Part shown: positions 8,522 through 19,007 of the stretch, in pieces | Layout of the letters: every line of letters starts with the position of its first letter | How positions within the stretch are numbered: position 1 is the first letter of the stretch | Assembly (NCBI RefSeq): GCF_000368685.1 | Contig: NZ_KB849628.1 | Span: 1,150,813 to 1,192,079, forward strand | Length of the DNA: 41,267 bases | DNA from: Acinetobacter baylyi DSM 14961 = CIP 107474 | GTDB taxonomy: Bacteria; Pseudomonadota; Gammaproteobacteria; Pseudomonadales; Moraxellaceae | Reading direction: 5' to 3' | The notes under the pieces: model-generated | What the model saw: only the letters and a program-made list of their open reading frames with translations | The model's database searches: none | What the model was told of the DNA's origin: nothing | Program-made: the position numbers and the translations under genes

Positions 8522-9535
8522 ATGAGTAATGTTGATCAGCGTCCAATCATCTTGACAGGCGATCGCCCGACAGGACAACTTCATCTCGGGCATTTTGTGG
8601 GTTCTTTACGTTCTCGCGTGGGTCTACAGGACAGTCATCATCAACATATTTTATTGGCAGATGCCCAAGCTTTAACAGATAACGCGGATAACCCAGATAA
8701 AGTCCGCCGTAATATTTTAGAAGTTGCACTGGATTATATGGCAGTTGGCATTGATCCATTAAAGACCACTATCTGTGTGCAATCTTGCTTACCAGCACTC
8801 AATGAACTGACCATGCTGTATCTGAATTTTGTTACTGTGGCACGTCTTGAGCGCAACCCGACAATTAAGTCTGAAATTCAGATGCGCGGTTTTGAGCGTG
8901 ATATTCCTGCAGGTTTCCTATGCTACCCAGTTGCCCAGGCAGCAGATATTACCGCTTTTAAAGCGACAGTCGTACCCGTCGGTGAAGATCAGATTCCAAT
9001 GATCGAACAAACCAATGAGATTGTTCGTCGAGTTAATCGCCAGATTGGGCAAGATCTTTTACCTGAATGTAAAGCGCTACTTTCCAATACAGGCCGCTTG
9101 CCTGGTTTTGATGGCAAAGCCAAAATGTCAAAATCTCTTGGAAATACCATTGTATTAAATGCCACTGATAAAGATATTAAAAAAGCAGTGAATGCAATGT
9201 ATACCGATCCAAACCACTTACGTATCGAAGATCCAGGTCAAGTAGAAGGCAATATTGTATTTGCTTATTTAGATGCTTTCGATACCAACAAACAAGAAGT
9301 TGAAGAGCTCAAAGCACATTATCGCCGTGGTGGTTTAGGCGACGGTACAGTGAAAAAGCGTCTTGAAGGTATCTTAAAAGAGTTAATTATGCCAATTCGT
9401 GAACGTCGTGAAGAACTTGCTAAGGATCCAGACTATATTATGGATGTGTTACGCGAAGGTACACTGAAATGCCAAAAAATTACTCAGCAGACACTGGACG
9501 AAGTAAAAGAAGGTTTAGGCTTATTTAAGTTCTGA
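8522..9535 (+). CDS. trpS: Tryptophanyl-tRNA synthetase
   Basis: A class I aminoacyl-tRNA synthetase that charges tRNA-Trp in the cytoplasm. The 337 residues carry the HIGH-type motif HLGH at 21-24 inside GDRPTGQLHLGHFVGS and the KMSKS motif at 201-205. The segment VGEDQIPMIEQTNEIVRR between them is typical of TrpRS. Length is normal for the family. The gene is monocistronic: it has its own promoter-like sequence and ends at a perfect palindrome terminator. The Aar-like sRNA lies directly downstream on the same strand. Confidence 0.97.
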   Translation: MSNVDQRPIILTGDRPTGQLHLGHFVGSLRSRVGLQDSHHQHILLADAQALTDNADNPDKVRRNILEVALDYMAVGIDPLKTTICVQSCLPALNELTMLYLNFVTVARLERNPTIKSEIQMRGFERDIPAGFLCYPVAQAADITAFKATVVPVGEDQIPMIEQTNEIVRRVNRQIGQDLLPECKALLSNTGRLPGFDGKAKMSKSLGNTIVLNATDKDIKKAVNAMYTDPNHLRIEDPGQVEGNIVFAYLDAFDTNKQEVEELKAHYRRGGLGDGTVKKRLEGILKELIMPIRERREELAKDPDYIMDVLREGTLKCQKITQQTLDEVKEGLGLFKF

Positions 9536-9581
9536 TTAATAACCGTTCAATTAAACTTTATTACTCAAAAGATTTAACCTT

Positions 9582-9605
9582 GTGCGATCAATTGATCGCA
9601 CTTTT
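9582..9605 (+). terminator. trpS terminator
   Basis: Perfect 20-base palindrome GTGCGATCAATTGATCGCAC followed by TTTTA, 46 bases after the trpS stop codon. Confidence 0.85.
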
Positions 9606-9640
9606 ATTTTGAGGTTAAAGTTTATAATTTAATCGTTTCT

Positions 9641-9669
9641 TTAACGTGATTTAACACTTATTAACGTGA
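9641..9669. promoter_or_regulatory. Phased TTAAC repeats upstream of the sRNA
   Basis: TTAAC occurs at 9641, 9651 and 9661, exactly 10 bases apart, and the outer two are extended to TTAACGTGA. One-turn spacing on the same DNA face, about 45-70 bases before the inferred sRNA start, looks like a regulator site. A putative Lrp site has been reported in the A. baylyi aar gene; identity with these repeats is my inference. Confidence 0.45.
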
Positions 9670-9676
9670 ATACCAA

Positions 9677-9704
9677 TGAACAATGAGTGTTACCCTATTA
9701 TTAT
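9677..9704 (+). promoter_or_regulatory. Candidate sRNA promoter
   Basis: TGAACA (9677-9682), a 16-base spacer and TATTAT (9699-9704) would start a transcript near 9711, just before the first hairpin of the Aar-like RNA. The -35 match is only moderate. Confidence 0.4.
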
Positions 9705-9710
9705 GACGGA

Positions 9711-9817
9711 ATAGGTTATGCACTCCCCCAAGTTCATAACATTCTACTTTACCGAAGCTGTGAATACAGATTCGTTGTTATGCGTAATGATCACCCCAAT
9801 CGTTACGCTTTTTTTTT
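9711..9817 (+). ncRNA. aar: Aar-like small RNA
   Basis: The trpS-sucD intergenic region is where A. baylyi encodes the Hfq-dependent small RNA Aar, linked to amino acid metabolism. Here the sequence shows three successive hairpins on the plus strand. The first is GTTATG/CATAAC (9715-9720 with 9735-9740), with a loop containing a run of five C. The second is CGAAgCTGT/ACAGaTTCG (9753-9761 with 9766-9774). The third is a 10-bp stem (9782-9791 with 9799-9808) followed by nine T, a strong intrinsic terminator. The C-rich loop could pair with ribosome-binding sites. The 3' end at about 9817 is well supported; the 5' end is inferred from a candidate promoter and could lie upstream. The name rests on position and structure, not on an alignment. 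Confidence 0.65.
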
Positions 9818-9860
9818 GCCTGTTTTATTAGTTTAACTTTTTTTAGTTTTCTAAAAAAAG

Positions 9861-9925
9861 AAAGCCCCTTATTCATATCAAAAAAGGAATTTATCCAAAT
9901 TTTGATCAAGTGAATAAGGGGCTTT
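9861..9925 (-). terminator. Terminator of the suc operon (after sucD)
   Basis: A perfect 15-bp inverted repeat, AAAGCCCCTTATTCA with TGAATAAGGGGCTTT, encloses a 35-base loop. It starts 17 bases after the sucD stop codon and is followed on the minus strand by CTTTTTTT. The loop is unusually long for an intrinsic terminator. Confidence 0.8.
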
Positions 9926-9942
9926 TAGATTTTGCTAAGAAA

Positions 9943-10833
9943 TTAAGCTAAACCTTTCTCTTTTAATACTTGCAACATCGTTGAACCCAATTCCGCAGGG
10001 CTACGCGTATATGCCATGCCAGCACGTTCAAATGCAGCAAATTTCTCTTCTGCTGTTCCTTTACCGCCCGAAATAATTGCGCCTGCATGTCCCATACGTT
10101 TACCTTTTGGTGCAGTTACACCTGCGATATAACCAACAACAGGTTTGGTTACATTGGACTGGATATATTCAGCAGCTTCTTCTTCTGCTGTACCACCAAT
10201 CTCACCAATCATAATGATGGCATCTGTATCTGGATCATCTTGGAACAACTTCAACGCATCAATTTGATTCATGCCTGGAATTGGATCACCACCAATACCA
10301 ATACACGTCGACTGACCTAAACCAAGCTTAGTGGTTTGAGCCACAGCTTCATAGGTTAATGTACCCGAACGTGAAATAATTCCAATACGCCCTGGTTGAT
10401 GAATATGACCTGGCATAATTCCAATTTTACATTCACCTGGTGTAATTACCCCTGGACAGTTTGGTCCAACCAAACGAGTTCCATTCCCATTGGTTTCAAG
10501 ATAACGCTTGGCTTTAAGCATATCTAAAGTTGGAACACCTTCGGTAATCACAACAATAAGACCGACGCCAGAATCAACCGCTTCAACAATTGAATCAAGT
10601 ACAAATGGTGCTGGAACATAAATGACAGATGCATCTGCACCTGTTTCACGTACAGCATCTTTCATGGTATTAAAAACGGGTAAGTCAAGATGAGTTGTAC
10701 CACCCTTGCCTGGTGTAACACCACCGACTACTTTTGTGCCGTAATCTAAAGCTTGTGCTGAATGGAAAGTACCATTTTTACCAGTAAAACCTTGTACCAA
10801 TACTTTTGTGTCTTTATTAATTAAAACGCTCAT
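9943..10833 (-). CDS. sucD: Succinyl-CoA synthetase, alpha subunit
   Basis: With SucC it converts succinyl-CoA to succinate with formation of a nucleoside triphosphate in the TCA cycle. The 296 residues contain an N-terminal CoA-binding Rossmann domain ([19 protein letters not shown] near 16), PNCPG near 125 and the active-site histidine region [17 protein letters not shown] near 250, where a phosphohistidine forms. Length is normal. It lies 13 bases downstream of sucC and is the last gene before the operon terminator. Confidence 0.98.
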   Translation of the reverse strand: MSVLINKDTKVLVQGFTGKNGTFHSAQALDYGTKVVGGVTPGKGGTTHLDLPVFNTMKDAVRETGADASVIYVPAPFVLDSIVEAVDSGVGLIVVITEGVPTLDMLKAKRYLETNGNGTRLVGPNCPGVITPGECKIGIMPGHIHQPGRIGIISRSGTLTYEAVAQTTKLGLGQSTCIGIGGDPIPGMNQIDALKLFQDDPDTDAIIMIGEIGGTAEEEAAEYIQSNVTKPVVGYIAGVTAPKGKRMGHAGAIISGGKGTAEEKFAAFERAGMAYTRSPAELGSTMLQVLKEKGLA

Positions 10834-10846
10834 GCTGAATACTCCC

Positions 10847-12013
10847 TTACCCTTTCACTGCAGCAACAATTTTTTCTGCCGCATCGGATAAACCATTAGC
10901 AGAAGTAAGTTTTAAACCAGATTCATCGAGAATTTTTGCGCCTAGTTCTGCATTATTACCCTCTAAACGGACAACAACAGGAACAGTCACATTAACCTCT
11001 TGAACTGCTGCAATAATTGCTTCAGCAATCATGTCACAACGCACAATTCCACCGAAGATATTAATCAATACACCTTGTACAGATGTATCGGCTAAAATGA
11101 GTTTAAACGCTTCAATTACACGCTCTTTGGTTGCACCACCACCTACGTCAAGGAAGTTTGCAGGTTGACCGCCATAAAGTTTAATAATGTCCATGGTTGC
11201 CATAGCCAGACCAGCACCATTGACCATACAACCAATATTCCCTTCAAGCGCAACGTAATTCAGTTCAAACTCAGACGCTTTTAATTCACGCTCGTTTTCT
11301 TGTGACTTGTCACGAGATGCTGCGATTTCAGGCAAACGGTACAATGCATTTGAATCGATTCCAATTTTAGCATCGACTGCAAGAATATCGCCGTTTTCAC
11401 GAACTGAGAGTGGGTTGATTTCAAATAGGGCAAAATCATTTTCAACGAATGCCTGATAAGCACCTGCCATCAGCTTGACAAACTGACCAATCTGCTTGTC
11501 TTTTAAACCTAATGCAAAAGCAACTTCACGCGCTTGAAACGGTTGTAAACCTACAAGTGGATCCACTTCAACTTTGATAATTTTTTCTGGTGTTTCTTCA
11601 GCAACTTTCTCAATTTCCACCCCACCTTCAGTGGATGCCATGAACGTCACACGGCGTGAGGAACGGTCGACCACAGCACCGAGATACAGTTCACGCTCAA
11701 CAGGATATACATCTTCGCAAACAAGGACGCTATTGACTGGTTGTCCATTCGCATCCGTCTGATAGGTCACAAGATTGGTACCAATCAACTGGTTTGCATA
11801 ATCAGCGGCTTCTTCTTTTGATTTAACAACTTTTACACCACCTGCCTTACCACGACCACCCGCATGTACCTGCGCTTTGATCACAGCAAATTTGCCACCT
11901 AATTGTTCAAATGCAGCGACTGCTTCTTCTGCACTTCTTGCCAAAATTCCTTCTTGGACAGACACTCCATATTTTTTCAACAGTGCTTTGGCTTGATACT
12001 CATGTAAGTTCAT
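10847..12013 (-). CDS. sucC: Succinyl-CoA synthetase, beta subunit
   Basis: The 388-residue ATP-grasp subunit supplies the nucleotide- and succinate-binding sites of the SucCD complex. It opens [17 protein letters not shown] and carries [13 protein letters not shown] near 51, the Mg-nucleotide region [11 protein letters not shown] near 200, [18 protein letters not shown] near 258 and FLDVGGGA near 290, all typical of the family. The start is supported by AAGGTAAC three bases before the ATG. A strong terminator separates it from lpd upstream, so sucCD is probably expressed partly from its own promoter or by read-through. Confidence 0.98.
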   Translation of the reverse strand: MNLHEYQAKALLKKYGVSVQEGILARSAEEAVAAFEQLGGKFAVIKAQVHAGGRGKAGGVKVVKSKEEAADYANQLIGTNLVTYQTDANGQPVNSVLVCEDVYPVERELYLGAVVDRSSRRVTFMASTEGGVEIEKVAEETPEKIIKVEVDPLVGLQPFQAREVAFALGLKDKQIGQFVKLMAGAYQAFVENDFALFEINPLSVRENGDILAVDAKIGIDSNALYRLPEIAASRDKSQENERELKASEFELNYVALEGNIGCMVNGAGLAMATMDIIKLYGGQPANFLDVGGGATKERVIEAFKLILADTSVQGVLINIFGGIVRCDMIAEAIIAAVQEVNVTVPVVVRLEGNNAELGAKILDESGLKLTSANGLSDAAEKIVAAVKG

Positions 12014-12154
12014 TTAGTTACCTTTTACTACTTGTGCCCTTAGTTATAACTGACCCGTACTTAAACATCCATCTCAGTAAATACAGATCATTTTTTCAAT
12101 TTCGTTTGTACTTATTTTTAGATGATTATTCAGATATAAACAACCACCTTAAAC

Positions 12155-12184
12155 AAAAAAGAGCGGTTTACACCGCTCTTTTTT
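12155..12184 (-). terminator. Terminator between lpd and sucC
   Basis: A 13-bp perfect stem, AAAAAAGAGCGGT / ACCGCTCTTTTTT, with a TTAC loop lies four bases beyond the lpd stop codon. The T run on the minus strand makes it a textbook intrinsic terminator inside what is usually regarded as one suc operon. The following 140 bases before sucC hold no gene. Confidence 0.85.
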
Positions 12185-12187
12185 CAA

Positions 12188-13661
<1,474 letters not shown>

Positions 13662-13678
13662 CTATTGTCCGGAATGAA

Positions 13679-14887
13679 TTAAAGATCAAGAATAAGTTTT
13701 GCAGGCTCTTCTAGAAGCTCTTTAATAGTAACCAAGAAGCCAACTGCTTCTTTACCATCAATTAAGCGATGGTCATAAGAAAGAGCCAAATACATCATTG
13801 GAAGAATTTCAACCTGACCATTCACTGCCATTGGACGTTCTTGAATTTTATGCATACCCAAGATTGCAGTTTGTGGTGTATTTAAAATTGGAGTAGAAAG
13901 CAATGAACCGAATGTACCACCATTGGTGATGGTAAATGTACCGCCAGTCATATCTTCAATACCCAACTTGCCATCACGCGCTTTGACAGCATAGTCACGG
14001 ATACCATTTTCAACTTCAGCATAGTTCATGCGATCAGTATCACGTAGTACTGGAACCACGAGACCACGATCAGAAGATACAGCTACACCAATATCGTAGA
14101 AACCGTGATAAACGATGTCATCGCCATCGATAGATGCATTCACCGCAGGATAACGCTTCAATGCTTCAGTTGCTGCTTTAACAAAGAAAGACATAAAGCC
14201 AAGACGCGCACCATGACGTTTTTCAAATGCATCTTTATACTGTGCACGCATTTCCATGATTGGTTTCATGTTGACTTCGTTAAACGTTGTCAACATTGCT
14301 GTTTCTTGAGTGGCAGCAAGAAGACGTTCAGCAACACGCTTACGAAGACGTGTCATTGGAACACGTTTTTCGATACGCTCACCCACTGCAACACTCAGTG
14401 GTTGTGCAGCTGGTTTAGATTGATGATTGACGACATCTTCTTTGGTGATACGACCACCACGACCAGTACCTTGAACGTCTGATGCACTGATACCAGACTC
14501 AGTCAAAGCCTTGCGAACTGCTGGAGCTTGATCAGAAACGGGTTGCGCACGCTCAACAACTGGAGCTGCACCCGCTTCAGTTTTAGCCGCAGCCTGCTCT
14601 ACTTTAGAGTCGCTTTGAACAGCTTGAGTTTCATTTGCACCTGACACTGCACCTTCTTGGAATTGTGCAATCACTTCGTCAGATAAAACTGTTTCGCCTT
14701 CGTCTTTGATAATAGAAACAAGTTGACCATCAGCTGGAGCAACCACTTCTAAAACAACTTTATCAGTTTCAATATCACAAATGACTTCATCACGTGATAC
14801 TGCTTCCCCAACTTTCTTATGCCATGTTGCAATGGTTCCATCTGCAACTGACTCTGGGAATACCGGTGCTTTAATTTCGGTTGCCAT
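13679..14887 (-). CDS. sucB: 2-Oxoglutarate dehydrogenase E2, dihydrolipoyl succinyltransferase
   Basis: This forms the core of the 2-oxoglutarate dehydrogenase complex and transfers the succinyl group to CoA. The 402 residues hold one lipoyl domain (lipoylated lysine in [12 protein letters not shown] near 43), an Ala/Pro/Glu-rich linker (about 82-120), the E1/E3-binding peripheral domain ([20 protein letters not shown] near 123) and the C-terminal acyltransferase domain with the catalytic [16 protein letters not shown] near 374. Its ATG overlaps the sucA stop codon by one base (TAATG), which suggests translational coupling and so matched E1 and E2 synthesis. Confidence 0.98.
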   Translation of the reverse strand: MATEIKAPVFPESVADGTIATWHKKVGEAVSRDEVICDIETDKVVLEVVAPADGQLVSIIKDEGETVLSDEVIAQFQEGAVSGANETQAVQSDSKVEQAAAKTEAGAAPVVERAQPVSDQAPAVRKALTESGISASDVQGTGRGGRITKEDVVNHQSKPAAQPLSVAVGERIEKRVPMTRLRKRVAERLLAATQETAMLTTFNEVNMKPIMEMRAQYKDAFEKRHGARLGFMSFFVKAATEALKRYPAVNASIDGDDIVYHGFYDIGVAVSSDRGLVVPVLRDTDRMNYAEVENGIRDYAVKARDGKLGIEDMTGGTFTITNGGTFGSLLSTPILNTPQTAILGMHKIQERPMAVNGQVEILPMMYLALSYDHRLIDGKEAVGFLVTIKELLEEPAKLILDL

Positions 14888-17739
14888 TATTTTGTCTCTC
14901 CTGATTGTTCAGCTTCGATTGCTAATGCATCATGAATGAGCTGAGCTTGTTGTTTTGCATGCAAATATGGTGAGCCACACGCTGGTGCAGCCGATGCTTC
15001 ACGGCCTGCGTAGCTGATACGGATTTGTTTTCCAGACTTCAAGATGTCATCGTACAAACGTGGTGCGATAAACAACCATGCGCCTTGGTTCTTCGGCTCT
15101 TCTTGACACCAAACCACATCTTTAACGTTTGGATAAGCAGCTAGAACTTCGGCAAGACGTTGTTCTGGATACGGATACAACTGTTCGATACGTACTACTG
15201 CAATGTTGTTCAGCTCAAGCTCACGACGCTTTTCAATGAGATCGTAATAAACTTTACCGCCACACAACACGAGACGTGTAACATCTGATTTAGTGATTTG
15301 ATCGACTTCATCGATTACAGTCTGGAATGTGCCTGTTGCTAGCTCTTCCAGTGTCGAAGTCGCAAGCTTATGACGTAGTAACGACTTAGGCGACATCACA
15401 ATCATTGGTTTACGAATTGGACGAACTGCCTGACGACGCAATGCATGGAAAATTTGTGCAGGTGTCGTTGGCGTAATGACCTGCATATTGTCTTCTGCAC
15501 ATAGCTGTAAGAAACGTTCAAGACGAGCAGATGAATGCTCAGGGCCTTGACCTTCAAAGCCATGTGGTAACAACATGGTCAAACCACATACACGCTCCCA
15601 CTTGGTTTCACCAGACGCAATAAATTGGTCAATCACAACTTGCGCACAGTTAGCAAAGTCACCAAACTGCGCTTCCCAAATAATTAAGCTATTTGGAATC
15701 GTGGTTGCATAACCATATTCAAATGCAAGTACCGCTTCTTCCGATAATAATGAATCATATAAAGCAAAACGTGGCTGGTTTTCCTTCACATGACACAGTG
15801 GAATATAGGTCGAACCATCTACTTGATTGTGTAACTTGGCATGACGATGTGAGAACGTACCACGACCTACATCTTCACCCGTAATACGAACCAAATAACC
15901 TTCATCAATAAGTGTCGCGTAGGCCAGCGTCTCAGCAGCACCCCAGTTCAGTGGCATTTCACCAGTCTGCATTTTCAGACGATCATCAATGACTTTAGAA
16001 ACTTGACGTTGCATGACAAAGCCTTCTGGCAATTTGCGCATACCTTCGCCAAGTTCTTTCAAGCGATTGATATCAATCGTGGTGTCCCATACATCTGTAT
16101 AATCGTGACCTAAATAAGGTTTCCAATCCACAAACATCTTGGTGTTTGGTTCAAGTACCAGTGCATTAGCAACATGGTTACCTGCTTCAAGATCTGAACG
16201 ATAATCTTCGATTAACTTGTCTGCTTCAGCACGATCAAGTACTTTTTGCTGAACCAACTGATCTGCATACAATGTACGCGTTGTTGGCTTTTTATTGATC
16301 ACCTGATACATCAATGGCTGAGTCGCAGATGGTTCATCTGCTTCATTATGACCACGACGACGGTAACAGAACAAGTCAATGACAACATCTTTACGGAATG
16401 TATGACGGAAATCATGTGCCAGTTGTGCAATAAATGCAACCGCTTCAGGGTCATCCCCATTGACATGGAAAATTGGAGACTGCACCATTTTCGCCACATC
16501 AGTACAGTATTCTGTAGAACGCGCATCACGTGGATCAGAAGTCGTAAAGCCGACTTGGTTATTAATCACGATATGCACTGTACCACCAACGGTGTAACCG
16601 CGGGTTTGTGACATTTGGAAGGTTTCTTGATTAACACCTTGGCCTGCAAATGCAGCATCACCATGTACGATCACAGGTAGTACGTCATCACCACCAATGT
16701 CTTTACGACGAACCTGACGTGCGCGTACCGAACCTTCAACTACAGGTCCAACAATTTCCAAATGCGATGGGTTAAATGCCAAAGCCAAATGGACTTCGCC
16801 ACCAGGTGTCATTACGTTTGACGAGAAACCTTGGTGATATTTCACATCACCCGAACCTTTTTTGTGAATTGATTTACCTTCGAACTCACCAAAAAGATCA
16901 GCAGGGTTTTTACCCATGATGTTTACAAGTAGATTTAGACGACCACGGTGTGGCATCCCAATCACAACTTCTTTACAGCCAACCGAACCAGCACGCTGGA
17001 TGATTTCATTCATCATTGGAATGAATGACTCACCACCTTCAACACCAAAACGCTTGGCGCCGACATATTTATTACCTAAGAATTTTTCTAGACCTTCAGC
17101 AGCGGTAAGACGCTCTAACAATGCTTTTTTCTGGTCATTGGTAAAATTGAACTGACCGCGAGCACCCTCTAAGCGCTGTTGAATCCAACGTTTTTCTTTG
17201 GTATCTACAATGTGCATATATTCTGCACCAATAGAACCACAGTAAATAGACTCCATGGTTTCAACCATTTCGCCTAAAGTGGCTTCAGCTTTACCAATAG
17301 CAAGATTACTGGTATTAAATACAGTATCAAGATCAGATTTGGTTAAACCGTGTGCAGATAAATCTAGATCTGGAACGTCTTCACGCTTTGCCAAACCTAA
17401 CGGATCTAATTTTGCTTTTTGATGACCACGGTTACGGTATGCTGCGATAAGTTGTAAGACACCAATCTGGCGACGCTCATGATCGCTGCTTACTGAACTC
17501 TGTACTACTGCCTGAACACGATTCGAATTACGCCCAAGTAATAAGAACTGCTCACGCACACTGCTGTGCGGTTGATCACCTTTAGGGAATTTATCGAAAT
17601 ATTGGCGCCAGTCCTCTGTCACAGAGGTTGGGGAGGTCAGGTATTGCTCGTAAAGCTCTTCAATATACGCTGCGCTATCAGCGGAAAGTTCAGTGTCAAG
17701 ACGCAAAGCGTCAGCAACATCTTGCATTTGTGGACCCAT
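14887..17739 (-). CDS. sucA: 2-Oxoglutarate dehydrogenase E1
   Basis: A thiamine diphosphate enzyme that decarboxylates 2-oxoglutarate and succinylates the SucB lipoyl arm. At 950 residues it has normal length. The N-terminal segment ([19 protein letters not shown]) is followed by [17 protein letters not shown] near 245, [14 protein letters not shown] near 360 and [11 protein letters not shown] near 390, all typical of E1o. The start is ambiguous. ATG at 17739 has AGGAA directly against it, too close for normal use. ATG at 17727 (four codons in) has AGGAA about 12 bases away and opens [15 protein letters not shown] foldable leader precedes the gene. Confidence 0.97.
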   Translation of the reverse strand: MGPQMQDVADALRLDTELSADSAAYIEELYEQYLTSPTSVTEDWRQYFDKFPKGDQPHSSVREQFLLLGRNSNRVQAVVQSSVSSDHERRQIGVLQLIAAYRNRGHQKAKLDPLGLAKREDVPDLDLSAHGLTKSDLDTVFNTSNLAIGKAEATLGEMVETMESIYCGSIGAEYMHIVDTKEKRWIQQRLEGARGQFNFTNDQKKALLERLTAAEGLEKFLGNKYVGAKRFGVEGGESFIPMMNEIIQRAGSVGCKEVVIGMPHRGRLNLLVNIMGKNPADLFGEFEGKSIHKKGSGDVKYHQGFSSNVMTPGGEVHLALAFNPSHLEIVGPVVEGSVRARQVRRKDIGGDDVLPVIVHGDAAFAGQGVNQETFQMSQTRGYTVGGTVHIVINNQVGFTTSDPRDARSTEYCTDVAKMVQSPIFHVNGDDPEAVAFIAQLAHDFRHTFRKDVVIDLFCYRRRGHNEADEPSATQPLMYQVINKKPTTRTLYADQLVQQKVLDRAEADKLIEDYRSDLEAGNHVANALVLEPNTKMFVDWKPYLGHDYTDVWDTTIDINRLKELGEGMRKLPEGFVMQRQVSKVIDDRLKMQTGEMPLNWGAAETLAYATLIDEGYLVRITGEDVGRGTFSHRHAKLHNQVDGSTYIPLCHVKENQPRFALYDSLLSEEAVLAFEYGYATTIPNSLIIWEAQFGDFANCAQVVIDQFIASGETKWERVCGLTMLLPHGFEGQGPEHSSARLERFLQLCAEDNMQVITPTTPAQIFHALRRQAVRPIRKPMIVMSPKSLLRHKLATSTLEELATGTFQTVIDEVDQITKSDVTRLVLCGGKVYYDLIEKRRELELNNIAVVRIEQLYPYPEQRLAEVLAAYPNVKDVVWCQEEPKNQGAWLFIAPRLYDDILKSGKQIRISYAGREASAAPACGSPYLHAKQQAQLIHDALAIEAEQSGETK

Positions 17740-17787
17740 TTCCTATTGCAAAAACATTACGGGTTGCTTTTTAAGCATACCCATGAT

Positions 17788-17879
17788 TGATAACGCCAAA
17801 TTGTAAATGGCATTACAAACCCATTCTGGCGCTGTGACCATCGGGGGCGTTATTACTGCATTAGTCAAACCAATGCAGT
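17788..17879 (-). promoter_or_regulatory. Foldable sucA 5' leader
   Basis: Three nested or adjacent inverted repeats lie 50-140 bases before sucA: TGATAACGCC/GGCGTTATTA (17788-17797 with 17846-17855), inside it TTGTAA/TTACAA (17801-17806 with 17813-17818), and upstream ACTGCATT/AATGCAGT (17855-17862 with 17872-17879). They could form a structured leader RNA; the outermost pair could instead be a DNA operator. No known riboswitch class is recognised. Confidence 0.45.
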
Positions 17880-18241
17880 CAATGAATAATTACGCCCTCA
17901 TTGGCATCATCACTCATCTGTATACTCGGCAACACCGAGCAATTTTTGCAAATCGTCTTAGAAAAACAAAATAAACTATTTAGCTTTTCTAAAATGACTT
18001 TTTATATAAAAATTAAGCACAATCTCAAAATCGTGCTTGCTGAACATGTAACTATTATGCGCTTTATCGGCATAAAATTTCGTTTCAAATCGTATCATGT
18101 TCTATTAACCTGAATTGATTTTTTTGACATATACCTCTCATAAATTGACAAAATACACTGCCTATTTTATCTGATAATCTATGGTGCTTCATATAGATTT
18201 TAGATGCAATTTAGACCTTAGTCCCATTTCTTTTTACATAA
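17880..18241. other. Intergenic region between sucA and sdhB
   Basis: About 360 bases with no protein gene I can support. It should carry the sucA promoter on the minus strand. A possible minus-strand terminator (18015-18038) and a minute open frame (18095-18130) are reported as findings. Confidence 0.5.
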
Positions 18242-18273
18242 AAAAAAGCGCACATCTAAATGCACGCTTTTTT
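18242..18273 (-). terminator. Terminator of the sdh operon
   Basis: AAAAAAGCG / CGCTTTTTT stem with a 14-base loop, beginning 8 bases after the sdhB stop, with a T run on the minus strand. It separates sdhCDAB from sucAB. Confidence 0.8.
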
Positions 18274-18281
18274 GACGCATA

Positions 18282-18992
18282 TTAACCCGCCTGATCGAAT
18301 AACATATTACGAATATGTCCAATCGCTTTGGTTGGGTTCAGTCCTTTTGGACAAACAGATACACAGTTCATAATTCCTTTACAACGGAATAAGCTGAACG
18401 GATCATCCAAGCGCGATAAACGATCTTGAGTGGCTGTATCACGCGAATCGATAATAAAACGATACGCATTAAGAAGTGCTGAAGGCCCCAGGAACTTATC
18501 TGGATTCCACCAAAATGATGGGCATGATGTCGAACAGCATGCACACAAGATACACTCATATAGACCATTTAAGTGTTCACGCTCTTCTGGAGACTGTAAA
18601 CGTTCTTTAGGTGGCGCAGGCTGATTATTAATCAAAAACGGCTGGATTTTGTCATATTGATCATAGAACTGGTTCATATCAACAACCAAATCTTTAATCA
18701 CTGGCAAACCAGGAAGTGGACGAATCACGATTTTTTCTGGTAAATCGTTCAAATTCCACAGACAAGCCAAACCATTTTTACCGTTAATGTTCACACCATC
18801 AGAACCACAGATTCCTTCACGGCATGAACGACGGAATGTCAATGTTTCATCCTGAACTTTCAATGCAAGTAAAGCATCAAGCAACATACGGTGCTTATCT
18901 GTCAATTCAAGCTTAAAAGTTTGCATGTACGGCGCTTTATCCTTATCAGGATCATAGCGGTAGATTTCGAATGTACGAGTACCTCTACTCAT
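18282..18992 (-). CDS. sdhB: Succinate dehydrogenase iron-sulfur subunit
   Basis: It relays electrons from SdhA flavin to ubiquinone at the SdhC/SdhD membrane anchor. All three cluster motifs are visible in 236 residues: the [2Fe-2S] site CREGICGSDGVNINGKNGLAC near 58-78, and the C-terminal ferredoxin-like domain with CILCACCSTSCP near 148 and CVSVCPKGLNP near 210 for the [4Fe-4S] and [3Fe-4S] clusters. Length is normal. It is the last gene of sdhCDAB, 15 bases after sdhA. Confidence 0.98.
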   Translation of the reverse strand: MSRGTRTFEIYRYDPDKDKAPYMQTFKLELTDKHRMLLDALLALKVQDETLTFRRSCREGICGSDGVNINGKNGLACLWNLNDLPEKIVIRPLPGLPVIKDLVVDMNQFYDQYDKIQPFLINNQPAPPKERLQSPEEREHLNGLYECILCACCSTSCPSFWWNPDKFLGPSALLNAYRFIIDSRDTATQDRLSRLDDPFSLFRCKGIMNCVSVCPKGLNPTKAIGHIRNMLFDQAG

Positions 18993-19007
18993 CTTTATTC
19001 TCCCGAA

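Noticed and set aside
17901..18113. Plus-strand frame of 70 codons between sucA and sdhB
   Set aside because: No ribosome-binding site, AT-rich composition and no recognisable protein features; it lies in the likely sucA promoter region.
18124..18150. Two TTGACA boxes on the plus strand
   Set aside because: No acceptable -10 box lies at 16-18 bases, and no plus-strand gene follows.
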